From: Annona cherimola | Lineage: Eukaryota > Streptophyta > Magnoliopsida > Magnoliales > Annonaceae | Length of the DNA: 64,000 nt | Assembly (NCBI GenBank): GCA_030490835.1 | Contig: CM059971.1 | Coordinates: 98,856,595-98,920,594 of the forward strand | Direction: 5' to 3' | Shown here: positions 10,980-22,703 of the stretch, piece by piece | How positions within the stretch are numbered: the stretch's first letter is position 1 | Layout of the letters: each line of letters opens with the position of its first letter | Position numbers and translations under genes: made by a program | Notes under the pieces: generated by a model | Told to the model about the DNA's origin: nothing | What the model saw: only the letters and a program-made list of their open reading frames with translations | The model's database searches: none

Positions 10980-12229
10980 ATGAGGGAGAAATCATCGACG
11001 GGTCACCGAGGAACGGCAGCATCGGCGGCCCAGGATGGCCCGCCTCAGAGAAGATGGTCGAATCTGATGCCCTTCGTCATCGCACTCGTCGTCGTTGCCG
11101 AGCTCACCTTCCTCGGCCGCCTCGACATGGCGAACAACGCCGCCATGATGCGCTCCTGGACTACTTCCTTCTACCACCCGACATTGTCTGCCTCGCCTTC
11201 GAAGCCTGCGGATTTCGTCTCCGGGGCTGCGGACGATGTGGAACTCGATGTTTCCGACGACAAATGCAAAGAGTGGCTTGTAAGAGAAGATGCTGTGCAG
11301 TACTCGAGGGATTTCCAGAAGGACCCAATCATAGTTTCGGGTTCCGATCAGGTTAGACGCTCTTCAGATTGTCTTTGAGTTGCTTCGAATCTTCTTAAAT
11401 TTCGCTGTTTTGATGAGATAATTCATTTTTGCGCATTATTATGCTTTTTTGGACCGTTTTGGTCTCGCTTTGTGATGGAAATATGCCTTTTCAGTTCCAA
11501 ATTAGAATAGGATACCGTTGCAATTTGCAAACCGTCTAACGAGTAGGATTTCTCAATTCTACCGCTACAGGAGCATCATATTCGTACTATTGGGGTGGCA
11601 ACTCGATGCAGTTGACTTTTGTATATAGACTCTCAAAAAATTGTTCTTTGGAGAATTCTGGTATTTCTGTTGAGAGAACTAGTTAATGACATGACACTGC
11701 CTCTTGTTACCCTTCCGTGGGTGTTTTTCTACGGGCCCAGGAATATACCATCTGGGATTTGCTGGTCCAAAAGGTAGGCGGAAGTCATAAGCTTGTCTAC
11801 TTGGATTTTTGGATTGTTGAATCGGTTCTGGTCCAATTTTCTTGGGTTGTAGCTTGGGTAAATTATTGCAGCAATGGAGAGTTTTGTGAAGGTTTTCTTC
11901 TTCTTCTTCTTCTTCTTCTTCTTCACGTGCGGTTAGCGGAAAGAATCGAAGAAGAGGTGTGTTCCGAAATGCTGTTATACAGATGAAATTTTGGAAAGGC
12001 AGGAGGCCATCGTAATTTGGTAGCTGGCCATCTTTTGTTCAATGCCTCTGCTTGTTCTAACTTTAAATATTTTGATTCTTGTTGATCCTTTTGTGCCAAT
12101 TTCTGCTGTTTCTACTTTTTCTGCTTGGCAAATGGCAATGTTGTGTTACCTTTCAAAATGCAATAAATGAACCTTGTCTTTAATGAGAAGTTCTTTGGTC
12201 GTTGAAAGAATGTGTCTGGTTCTAGTTCA

Positions 12230-12275
<46 letters not shown>

Positions 12276-15200
12276 TATTATCTGTGTTTTTGAGAACTAT
12301 GAACGTATAGATAATTTATTTGTGTTGCATGGACCTCTGCCAAGTTGAATGGAATTGATTTTGGATCCATAAACATGATTATTCTTATTTTCAAACAAAA
12401 TTTTAATGCACTATTGTTCAGGAGTGGAGCACATGCTCTGTGGGATGTAAATTTGCATATAATTCTGCATCAGATAGGAAACCTGATGCGGCCTTTGGCA
12501 TGCATCAAGACCCCGAGACAGCTAGAGTCCTACGTTCTATGGAATCCTCACACTACTATCCAGAGAATAACATTGGCCAGGCTCGACGGTGGGTAAGCAC
12601 AATCCGAATGTCTTTATTTTGTGTTGAATGCAGCTTTGTATGAAATTCGAGAACATTAGTCTGTCCTAAGTTCTCAAGAGCAGGAAAAATGGTATCACAA
12701 AGATTAGAACATCCCTGCCTGTTTTCCCCACTATAATGGGTGTTCTTTCCTGGTTCATTAATTTTTATACTTCTCTAAGATAACTTTATTTGGCGCTTAT
12801 AATGGAAGAAAAATGTATGCAAATAGGAAAAGATTTGTGAGAATTTTTTTTGATCTTATCAGTGTTTTAAAGGCTTATCACCATCTTGATCCATTTCTCA
12901 TGAATTATAAACACGTCGATTTGAAGAAGTGCATGCCTTTTGTTTTTTGGTTTAGAGTTTCATTATTGTAGATTGTAATTAACGTTTAACAATCTTTATT
13001 CTGTTGTTTTGATCATATATAGAACTGAAATGTTAGCTTCACGGAAGAAACTTAGCAAAGGTTATTGGCAGGTTCTAACTGGTGTGTACCACACCTATGC
13101 ATGTGTCAGAAACTTACAGTTGTTTTTCTTACCTCAAGAAGAGGATAAAAAGAGAAGGAAAGGGAAGACAACAGACCTTGTAATGTGGTTGGCAAAAGGA
13201 TTCTAGAGAATTTACCTACAGCAAGCACTATATAGTAGTAAACCTTGCCAAATAAGAGTTTCCCTTTATCATTGGTTCCAAGGTTGGATAAAAGTGAGGA
13301 CTGGCATGTCAAGTTGGCATTCAGTGCTATAGAAGGTTTTGCTACATCTATTTTCATGGTTTCTGAATTGACATTATAAGTTGTTAATGCTAGTGTCCCT
13401 TGTAAGTAATGTGTTGTAGAGGAGCTTAATTGTAATGAAAAATGAGCAAAGGCTGCCAGGGCATTTTCTTAGAAGAAATGTGGTGCATAGGAGCACAGCT
13501 ATAGTGAGAAATAGGCAAGGATTGCTAGCATGTCTTCTTAGAAGCGACGCACTACAACAACGTCTAGTTGGGGCAAAAAGTAAGCAAAGGTTTTTAATTC
13601 ATTTTAAAAGTAGTTGGGTGAAGAAGACTCCCAAACCACAAACTTTATTTTGCCTCATGGAATATTAAAACTCTTTCGGGGAAAAATATTAAAGTAGTAA
13701 AGACAATGAGAAGAAAAAGAATTAACATAGCTTGTCTCCAAGAGACTAAATGGAAAAGAGCTAAGGATAGAAAGGTTAACGGGTACAAATTTTGACATAT
13801 AGGACAGGATGAAAATAGAACTGTAGGGATTAAAAAATAAATTTAAAAATAAAGTTGTAGATCATAATAGAATGAATGATGGAATTATTCGATGAAAACA
13901 TGTGCTATGTGAAAAAGCAATAAATGTGATTAGTGCTTATCTACTCTAAGTAGGGTTAGATGATAAAATCAAGAAACAATTTCCAAATAGCATAGATAGT
14001 TTAGTGCAAAAGATGTGAGACCAAGAAAAGATTGTGATAGGAGGAGATTTAAATTGATATGTAAGAAGATAGAATGTGGGTTATACAATAATCCATCAGG
14101 ATTTTGGTATTGGAATAAGAAATGGAATAGGGGAATGCCATTTTAGATTTTGCTATATCATATAATTTAGTTATATGAACATTTTATTCCAAAAAAGAAA
14201 TGAACATTTGACAATCTTTAAGAGTGGGCCAAATTTTAGCTAATTAGATTTTTTCTGAGAAGATTAGATACATACGTGTGTAGTAATTATAAGGTTATCC
14301 TAAGCGAGAGTTTAGTTATACAACATCGGTTGTTAGTATGTACCCAAAGAGAGATGACAAAACCTAAAAGTAATATAATTCAAAATTTAATGGTGGAATT
14401 TGAAGGATGCTAACATAGAACTTTTCAATAAAACCATGATAGAAGAAAAATGGAATGTAAAAGAAGTTGAAGCAGAATCAATGTGGAATGATGGTAAATC
14501 CATATGGAAACTTGGTAGTTGAACAAGGAAGTTCAAAAAGTTATGGCAAACAAAAGAAGTTAAAAATGACAAATTGATAAAAATGATATAAATCTATAAA
14601 ATGCAACTATGAACTGTCTAAAATATCTATTAAAAAGGTTATAAGCAAATTACGATAAATCTATAACAATATAATACAAAGCTTATGATAATTTATATGA
14701 CAAATTGGGATCTCTATAGCTAACCCCACATATGTAGGAAACAACTTATGATGATGGTGAGTCACTAGATATTGGTACTTCTGTGAAGTTTCAAATTCAG
14801 TGGAACCTTCACATCAACTCTTTGTTGTTCGTGAACTGCATTGGCATGAGGACATGTGGCCTAAAGGATACAGCCAAGAGAGGTGGCATGACAAAATTAC
14901 AGATTTCTGGCAGCTGATCTGAAGCATTGGATCAGATGACTTGCTGGTATTGTTGGTTGCCATTGTAGCCAAAGATACAAAAAGTTAAAACAGATGATTT
15001 TCTTGCTTGAAAGAAGAAAGAAAATGAGGAAAGAAAAGAGAGGTGCTTGACGTTTTAAACTTGTATTGATAGCCAAAAGCATGTTAACTTTTACACATTA
15101 TCCCATACTTCTGGTTGTCAAATCATAAAGGTATTACCACATTATGCTCAATAGTGGGAAGGCAGTGTGCATTTATAGAAATCTGTGGTGTAAATTGTAC

Positions 15201-18200
15201 AGACTGTTAGTATTGCCCATCATGTCACAGTACCAATTGTTACTCACATGTTTACTTGTGTAATCAGAATTGAAAGTCTCTGGTCATTGTCATTTTGATT
15301 TTGCAGGAGAGGATACGATGTTGTAATGACCACTAGTCTTTCCTCAGATGTTCCAGTTGGTTATTTTTCATGGGCTGAATATGACATTATGGCTCCAGTG
15401 CAGCCCAAATCTGAAAGTGCACTTGCAGCTGCCTTTATTTCCAATTGCGGAGCACGCAACTTTCGATTGCAGGCCCTCGATATGCTAGAGAAGTTGAATG
15501 TCAAGATTGATTCTTATGGTGCATGTCATCGTAACCATAATGGAAAAGGTATATGATAAAAGATATTCCACACATAAAGAACCTTTTCTAGTTACTTGAT
15601 GGAACAAGAAAGTGCAACTTATGGACTTCTACTTCATACGAAATGTTTAACTCCATTAGCTTATTGGTTTTATTCTTATCTTATTTAAAAATAAGAGCAG
15701 TGCCCTAGGATTTTGTGTCTAATGTTATCACTGGGTTGGAGGGGCTCCCCCATGGATTGCATATGATCATATAATCATAGACATCAAATTAATGGCCTGC
15801 CAAATAATAGTCAGGGTGGGGGATCATTCCAACCCAATCCATTGCAGGTTTTCCCAGCTGCACAAGAAGAGTGAGTATGACTTTTTGCTATGTACTATGT
15901 GGTTTCAAGTGCCCATCAATTTGTTGGGTAGCTCTTTTTATTGCATCTGCTAAGTGATGATATATTATGCATTGAAGCATCCTGCCTCAATTGTTGTCAT
16001 GTCTTGAGGGTATTGTGCCTAAAATGCTTTATTTCCTTTGTTTTGGCAGTGGATAAATTAGTAACACTGAAGCGCTATAAATTCAGCTTGGCTTTTGAGA
16101 ATTCCAATGAGGAAGACTATGTCACTGAGAAATTCTTTCAATCACTTGTTGCTGGTATGCCTGTAATACTTTCAGAGTTCCAATTTTCCAATTTCCCCTT
16201 CATTTTGAAGTTCTTGCTTTACTTGAACATGCTTCTGAATGGAAACCTGCCTTTCCCTAACTAATGGATTTTCTATCAGCTCATAAATATTTCATTGTCA
16301 TTCTGATTTTTTCTTTTTTCTGCTTCTATTCTGAAATGATGAAGGTTCAATTCCTGTGGTTGTTGGTGCTCCTAATATCCAAGATTTTGCACCGTCTTCC
16401 AGTTCTGTTTTGCATATCAGAGAGCTGAGTGACGTTGCTTCTATTGCTAAGACTATGAAATACCTTGCTGGAAATCCTGATGCTTATAATCGTTCATTAA
16501 GGTAACTAGCAAAGAACGGACTATTGTTGAGTGTCTTGATAGGGGCTTTTACTTATTCCTGCTGTTTCCAGCTGGGGAACTCCACCTGAAGCATGAGCCC
16601 CACTGGCACCAAGTGAAAATCTATCATGCATCTTTCTCACCTCAGGATCTCATGGGCCCCAAGAATGTGTTTTAATATCCACAAGCAAAAATTTCATTTC
16701 TAGTGTCATGGGAGGGAATTTTCCTTTATATTGGTTATGCCAACAAATAAAAAAGCTGACATCATGGTGTTAATTGTGCACAGCTGGAAGTATGAAGGTC
16801 CATCTGATTCCTTCAAGGCCCTTGTAGACATGGCAGCAGTCCATTCATCATGCCGTCTTTGCATTCATCTTGCAACAAAGATCAGAGATCTAGAAGAAAA
16901 AAGTGCCAGGTTCCAGAAAAGGCCTTGCAATTGTACCAGTGTCAGGGGAACAATGTATCACTTGTTTGTAAGAGAAAGAGGGAGGTTTGAGATGGAATCC
17001 ATCTTCCTGAGGTAACTTTCCTCCTGTTATTCTTTCTTTCTTTCTTCTTGCTTGCAAAGCTGTCTACTTCGTGACTGGCCCTTCTATTTACAGACATCAA
17101 CGACTTGTGTTTTACCAGTCTAGCAAAACTGGTTCTTACTTCAGCTCCTGAATGAATACGCACACAAAACAAAATTAATTATGACATTGCTAAGAGACTG
17201 ACCAACATTTTAAAAGATACATTTCTTGGTGAACATGCAAATTTTCAAAGCTTTATATTTCATTCTGCATTCAAATAGCCAAAAAGGTTGGGGCCATGAA
17301 GATACGAACAAATAATTAGACTTCTATTGATAAGTATTTCCTTTAATGCTGTTGGTTGGTATTTCACAGTTAGTCGCTCATATGTTGTATGCATGTTTTG
17401 ATCTTGCACCGCCATAATAATGCTTTGTCATCCAAGAATTGTAGAATTGGAGAACGCTGTGTGTTTTGTTCTTTTATGTGGGTGCTAGTCTTACATGGTC
17501 AGACTCCCTTTCCCCGGAATTCACATGTTTTCTGGAGTCCCTTCTCTTGCAATAGCTTGGGGTACTGCACTTACACCTAGGGATCGGGACCATCTTACAT
17601 GGTGTCTAAACTGAATCACCGTAGTTACTTCATTGAACTCATTAACTGCATTCCAGCATAAGTGTTTCCTTTCCGAATAACATCCTCAGCACCATCATCA
17701 AGTGAAATGAAATGGAGTTATTAGTTCAATGATTTGAGCTGTTGATTCGTGTGTGTGGATGATGGTTGTGTTTTGATAGGGTTGCTAAGTAGTCTGTTAA
17801 TCATACGAAATGGGAAGTAGAAACTAGGGACTGTCCAACATGGATTCAACTGATACGATGCTGCAGATTATGGCTTGGAAGACCTTCAATCCTCCAGGGT
17901 TGGTGGCATAGGCTATCCTGTAGGAGCCCAGAATACCATTGTTTAGTATGTCCAAATACTGCTGGTTTTTATGCGCAAATCAGCAAATACAGTGAGATCA
18001 TCGTGTTGTAAGCTTCAAGCCTCTTACATTTTACTATTATGTCAATGACCAATTCTCTTAATATTTTTAACTGAATGGGCAAACAATACTCTTGACATGT
18101 TTGAGCAGGTCCAGCCACTTGACCTTGAGAGCGATGGAGTCTGCAGTGCTAGCAAAGTTCAAATCTCTTAACCACGTACCAATCTGGAGACAAGAAAGGC

Positions 18201-18364
18201 CAGAGAGCATAAAAGGTGGCAATGAATTGAAAATTTACCGTGTATATCCAGTTGACCTCACTCAAAGACAAGCTTTGTATACTTTCAGTTTCAACAGCGA
18301 TGCCGAGTTCCGGGAACATGTGGAAGAGAACCCCTGTGCCAAGTTTGAAGTTATTTTCGTCTAG
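10980..18364 (+). CDS. FUT11: glycoprotein 3-alpha-L-fucosyltransferase (core alpha-1,3-fucosyltransferase)
   Basis: Exons are 10980-11351, 12422-12588, 15307-15548, 16050-16154, 16345-16501, 16784-17011 and 18109-18364. The joined frame is 1527 nt (508 codons plus TAG), the usual size for plant FucTA/FucTB. The enzyme is a Golgi type II membrane protein that adds alpha-1,3-fucose from GDP-fucose to the innermost GlcNAc of N-glycans. A short basic tail is followed by one membrane anchor (about residues 29-46, [18 protein letters not shown]). The luminal part carries [20 protein letters not shown] and the GT10 donor-binding motif [20 protein letters not shown] (about 270-289), followed by SIPVVVGAP. 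The Cys-rich C-terminal region ([21 protein letters not shown]) is kept. All splice sites are GT-AG and all phases match. The start is the first ATG, 37 codons before LGRLDMANN. Intron 2 (2.7 kb) holds a dead LINE. Family assignment is certain; FUT11 versus FUT12 paralogue is not decided. Confidence 0.95.
11897..11925. repeat. (TTC)n microsatellite in intron 1
   Basis: A run of CTT/TTC triplets inside intron 1 of the fucosyltransferase gene. Confidence 0.9.
12229..12270. repeat. (CT)n microsatellite in intron 1
   Basis: A CT run about 150 bases before exon 2 of the fucosyltransferase gene. Confidence 0.9.
13640..14760 (+). mobile_element. internally deleted, decayed LINE inside intron 2
   Basis: From about 13645 the + strand reads [20 protein letters not shown] then [20 protein letters not shown]. 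This is the start of the APE-type endonuclease domain of a plant LINE ORF2 (SWNIRTL...CLQETKW). Later come [19 protein letters not shown], and IRNGIGE with [12 protein letters not shown], matching GDFN and the closing endonuclease motifs. Stops and shifts are frequent. After a degenerate linker the sequence passes to a LINE-like 3' end, AGCTAACCCCACATATGTAG followed by TGATGATGGTGA, with no reverse transcriptase between. The copy therefore lost its RT and RNase H segments. It lies in the same direction as the host gene. Confidence 0.8.
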
Positions 18365-20640
18365 CAGAGTCACACCTTTCCAACCAGCTGCAGTTGAAAC
18401 TTTAATCCGCTGGGATCTGGGCAATCTCCATATGCTGGCCTTGTTCAATTTACTTCATGCCAGCTGTAATTTATAAACTAATTTGTGGAAGTAGTTGCGA
18501 TGGATAACGCAGAAGAGAAACAAATTAGTTTTCCCCATTATACTACGTCAATCCCAATTTTAGCTAACTTACAGATTGATGCGTTTTTCGTTTTGTCTTA
18601 GAAATCTTCTTCGACTCCTTATTACGTCCGTCAGAATTCTGCAGTTGATACTTGCACCGTTGATCATCACCGTCTGTGTGACTTGTCTCGTTCCCGCGGC
18701 CTGTCCATCTTGGTTTTCTTTTGGCTCTCGTTTTAAATCAAAAGGATTTTTAATATCATAATTTGATCAAAGAAATAAATATACCCATTGTTTTTAAACT
18801 CTATTTCCATGTATACTCGTTAAGTTTCAAAAGTTACATTTACAATCATTATATGTTATCAATTCCGTTTATGCTCATTCTGCCAGTTGCCGTTAATTTT
18901 ATGGACTCAAAATTTTGTAAATGCCAAAATTATTACTGCTTTCAAGTCGGATGGAAATCCGGCTGGCCTTCTTTCCGCCGATGACAACAGTGCATCTCTA
19001 GCTTCGGCTGCAACCTATTTCCCTTCCTTTTCAAGCATTATCGCCTGCAAGAGTTACGGGATGCTTTTGCATTCCGCCATGCAGAGATGGGGAAGATATG
19101 TTGCCGTCCATGAGCTTTAATCTTCTTCAAATCCTTTTTCTTTTATTTCAAACTAGTTTGAAAAGAAAAAACATCAAAACTGAATGAAATTTCAGTATGT
19201 CTGTTTTGGATAAAACAAGATTACAAGAAATTCCACTTTTAGAAATGGTAAGAAAATTTTATTGTATTTGGGACGTGTTTTGATTTCTTAGTCGCGCACG
19301 GTTACATAAGATTGATGTGTATTTGGCTTTCTTCCTCAATCAATAATCCTTAAAACAGAGTGAGAGGGGAAGGGGAAGTGAGCGCTATTTTTTTTTTTGT
19401 TCCCAACCCTCTACGATAGAAATTTTTTAGATGAACTCCAAAAGATCTAGAATTACCCGTGAAGCAGTATTTTGGTAGCAGATTTGGATATGCTAGTCGC
19501 AAAAGATGAACGAACAATAGTGACGGAGGCGACTGATTTCGAGTTTTCTGGATCAGGAGGAGAAGACAGTGGGCAGTCTGTAGCGGCCAATTGGTTTCGT
19601 AACAGTGAGGCTGCACTCATCAGTAGCAGGAAAGAAACAAAAACAGTGACTTTTTTTCTCGATTTGAGCAGCTGATATTGATTCGCTGGCTATGGATTTT
19701 GTAGAAGAGAAGGGAATCTCGTTGACGATGAAAATGTTAGCAACAAACTATCGATCTCTATTTTATTGGTGAATGGAACGGAGTACAATGGAGATTACCC
19801 CTCGCCGGACTCTACAATCGGAGCAAGCTCCCTTCCACTACTCTTTAGCACGCCCACACTTTAGAACTAACCCTAATCTTCCTTGCACTTCCATCGATAC
19901 TCATCTGATTGCCGACTCACTTGCCCGCTCCCTTCTGCCCGAGCAACAGCCTGGACGCTCTTCCTTCTTGAATTAAGATTCTCCTGGGTTACCCATGTTC
20001 CTGCCAAGCTGGCGGTCTGTGCGAGACTAGTGTGGCTCTCGACTCCATCTGGGTCGTGGTTTTGTGCGATTCTTGGGCCTAAGAATGTATCCTGGCCCGT
20101 CCTCCGTTTCTCGCTTCTCCTGATGCCCATCTTCTTGCGGCCCTTCCTTCGTCGGGGCCTAATCGGAAGATGATGGCCCATGCTCCTTAGTTCTCTAGAT
20201 GATTTCATTAGCAGCGATATTTCTTCTATAATGGCAATCTGATGGAGATGGTCTAGAGTCGGATTCCCTGCCAGTCGTGTCCAAGCATTGTCACTAATTG
20301 CTACGTGGTACGCTACCTACATCAACCCACCGGTAAAGATCTTCATCAGTACTATCTCCTGCAACGATCGCCTTGCCTTTGTAGATTCGGGACAGCCCTC
20401 CTCCATCAACAACTTCATGCAACGCCCAGGTATTAAAGGAGACCAGTGCTTGAAGGTGTATCGATCAACCATTTCCAAGCGTGCCCTAGACGCTAGGGGG
20501 ACTTTTGATCGTTTCCAATCATGACTGCTAGTTTTTGCTACGAATTGGATGTATTTGGAATGTTCGCATCATTAGTGTGTAAGAAACTTTTGAAACATGG
20601 TAGTATACTTGAAGTTAAGGTAAATTGCGACGAGTATATA
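18365..20640. other. intergenic region with unassigned open frames
   Basis: About 18365-18480 is probably the fucosyltransferase 3' UTR. The stretch 18887-19120 encodes NFVNAKIITAFKSDGNPAGL and on to a stop, with normal-looking composition, but I recognise no family. The stretch 19770-20520 is less AT-rich than its surroundings and holds several short overlapping frames on both strands, none with a domain I know. Dead transposon or lost gene are both possible. Confidence 0.4.
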
Positions 20641-20646
20641 TATATA

Positions 20647-21008
20647 GTGAGAGAGCTGTTCTGTCGCTGCACCGGAACAGCGATGCAGTAGCCTAAAAAT
20701 GGACCCCACACGATTATGAAATCATGATCTACTCCACCCATTATATTTAGAATAATATATTTTATTACCATACCAATTTTCATCCCAATTAGATACTTTA
20801 AAGTTGTTATTTATATCAAACTATTTTATTACGTTGGATTTGTACTATTTTATTACGTTTAATGTAAATATCAAGTTTAAAGTGGTTTTTTCAACATCTA
20901 AACCGTCTAAAGTATGATTTATATATGGATAAATGAGTGTATAAAGTTTCATTACAATCTAATATGTGTGGGGTCCATTTTATAGCGGACTGCACAGGAT
21001 CGGTTCTC
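20647..21008. mobile_element. TA-inserting MITE, copy A (degenerate left end)
   Basis: It lies between two (TA)n runs. Its right half, from about 20861 to 20994, is almost the same as 48904-49034: AATGTAAATATCAAGTTTAA, TCAACATCTAAACCGTCTAA, GTGTGGGGTCCATTTTA. The right end GGATCGGTTCTC (minus: GAGAACCGATCC) resembles copy B's ends. The left end is badly degraded. Insertion into TA repeats suggests a TA target site (Stowaway-like), but the ends do not match a family I can name. Confidence 0.7.
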
Positions 21009-21093
21009 ATATATATATATATATATATTTGATGTCTGTGAGTTTATAACTCAAAATTATCTAAATACATTTTTCTATTTCTAAGCAGGAAGA

Positions 21094-21200
21094 TTAATAA
21101 AGCTCCTGTGCTGGGTTTCAAACCCAAACATGCCTAGCACAAGGTCAGGAGAGTTATTACTATTAGTGGGGCTACGCCCTCGCTGGCATGGATATATTTA
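21094..21200 (-). mobile_element. tRNA-derived SINE-like fragment, minus strand
   Basis: On the minus strand GAGGGCGTAGCCCCACTAAT resembles a pol III A box of the G.GCGT.GC...AGTGG type, and CTTGGG-type sequence follows as GCATGTTTGGGTTTGAAACC, a good B box (GGTTTGAAACC). A box and B box are about 65 bases apart. Target duplications are not clear. Confidence 0.45.
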
Positions 21201-21786
21201 GAATTAAGCCGTGAAATAAATATGATATTTGGCTCTAATGTAATTAGAATATTACTAAAGACAAAAAAGAAATCCTCACATGAAAGTTGAATTTTTTTCT
21301 CCAGTAACTTATTTTTTGAGGTGAGGCAGCAGGCTCTGCTGCCGTTCACTTTCCTAAAATCGCAGCCGAGATTCTTAGGGGGCCATATGGAATGCGTTGC
21401 CGCGTCACGCCCGCCACCTTTCGCAATCTCACTTGTAGATCTCAATATCCTTTCCATACTACAAAGGCCAGGTAGGTAGTCCATTTCAAATAGATAAATC
21501 CCGGCTGGCCAACTTGCGATTATAACATTAAACTTTCGTCTGATATTTCATTTCTCGTCTAGTTGGGCCATTTCATATTCTGTACTAGAACCTCAACCGT
21601 TCATATCATAAATGCGACGACACATTAGCGCGCCGGGGGATGTGTGGTCTGCGCTTCATTTCTACTGCATGCCTTTCTAAAGAGTGAAATCCATGGTATT
21701 GGTCCAATTCTGTTGGCTTCTGGTGGGCGCCGCCGACGGATTCTTTCTGCCCCAACGTCATCCACCGCAAAGAGTCCGCTTTTCAG

Positions 21787-21810
21787 TTTTTTTTTTTTTT
21801 TTTTTTTTTT
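21787..21810. repeat. poly-T tract
   Basis: A pure T run of about two dozen bases. It could be the reverse of a poly-A tail of a retroposed fragment to its left (minus strand), but no gene was recognised there. Confidence 0.8.
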
Positions 21811-21954
21811 CAATTCGATTTGTCAATTCGAAAAATTAAGTTATCCTCTACTAATCATAAAGTAAAAGAAGACTATTTACGTTTACAGAGAGAGAATCAG
21901 CTTTCACAAATGAACGATGCATTTATTTCATTGCGCGAATTAAATGCTAAGCCA

Positions 21955-22075
21955 AACAACACTTAAAGGCTTCTTTCACTCGTCACTGCTTGGATGGTTA
22001 ACGTTGGTCTATATACAGTAGTGTAGGTAAGAGGTCCAGGGTTTAATTAAATATTGAGTAGTAGTAGTAGTAACA
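21955..22075 (+). mobile_element. tRNA-derived SINE-like element with TAG-repeat tail
   Basis: GCTTGGATGGTTAACGTTGG is a good tRNA-type A-box region and GAGGTCCAGGGTTTAATTA a good B-box region. They are about 55 bases apart, and a GTAGTAGTAGTAGTAAC tail follows. This layout is that of a short plant SINE with a simple-repeat tail. I found no certain target duplication. Confidence 0.55.
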
Positions 22076-22568
22076 ATTCTATACAAATAGTTATTTGTGC
22101 TTGTTTGAGGAATAAAATGCTAGTCACGAGTGTATTATGATTTTCATTTGAGATTGTTTTGTAAGTGGTTTTTAATTTATTTGCCCCAAGTGAATAGCTG
22201 CATTATGTAGATTTAAGAGTAGGCTGCATCCTAATTTTCTTAATAGAAAGTGATTTTTTATTAGCAAACTTTAATCATGATTATTGTGGTTGATTATTTT
22301 CAAGTAATACTTGATGCATTGAGTTGGAATGGAGTTAAAATCAAAAATAAAGGAGCAAGAAGCATATTGATAGAGCAAAAATGCAAAAGGGAGGAGTGAC
22401 TAACTGGGTGTCTCGGTACTGAGATGAAAAAGATGGGGCAAGATTGACATACATGTTGGAGATAGTTGGGCGCTGTGGCCTTTAGGAGTCACCAGGATAT
22501 TATGAAATTCGGTTTTCTGCTTATCGTGTCTAAGTTTATATTGTGTAAACTATTGTATTTAGACGCAT

Positions 22569-22622
22569 GATCTTTTCAGACCGGTCGGAAATCACCGGAT
22601 TTCCAACAGGTCTGAAAAGATC
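22569..22622. repeat. 54-bp palindrome related to the ends of the 60037-60439 element
   Basis: GATCTTTTCAGACCGGTCGG at the left is mirrored by the right arm (minus strand GATCTTTTCAGACCTGTTGG), around a core of GGAAATCACCGGATTTCC. The terminal sequence of the 403-bp palindrome at 60037 has the same plan: GATCTTTTACGACCGGTCGG with its own inner mirror. This looks like a lone end of that element or a minimal copy. Confidence 0.75.
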
Positions 22623-22647
22623 GGTCCTCATTTATTTAAAGATTATT

Positions 22648-22703
22648 CTTTCACATCTTTGGTGACTTTTGGATCCTTTCACATCTTTGGTGACTTTTGG
22701 ATC
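22648..22703. repeat. direct repeat, two 28-bp units
   Basis: CTTTCACATCTTTGGTGACT and the next eight bases are repeated exactly, head to tail. Confidence 0.95.

Noticed and set aside
10892..11356. 154-codon frame overlapping the first fucosyltransferase exon
   Set aside because: It is a GC-rich out-of-frame shadow of exon 1; the frame from 10980 carries the membrane anchor and family sequence.
12345..12643. Open frames around exon 2 of the fucosyltransferase gene
   Set aside because: They read through intron sequence. Only 12422-12588 in one frame is coding.
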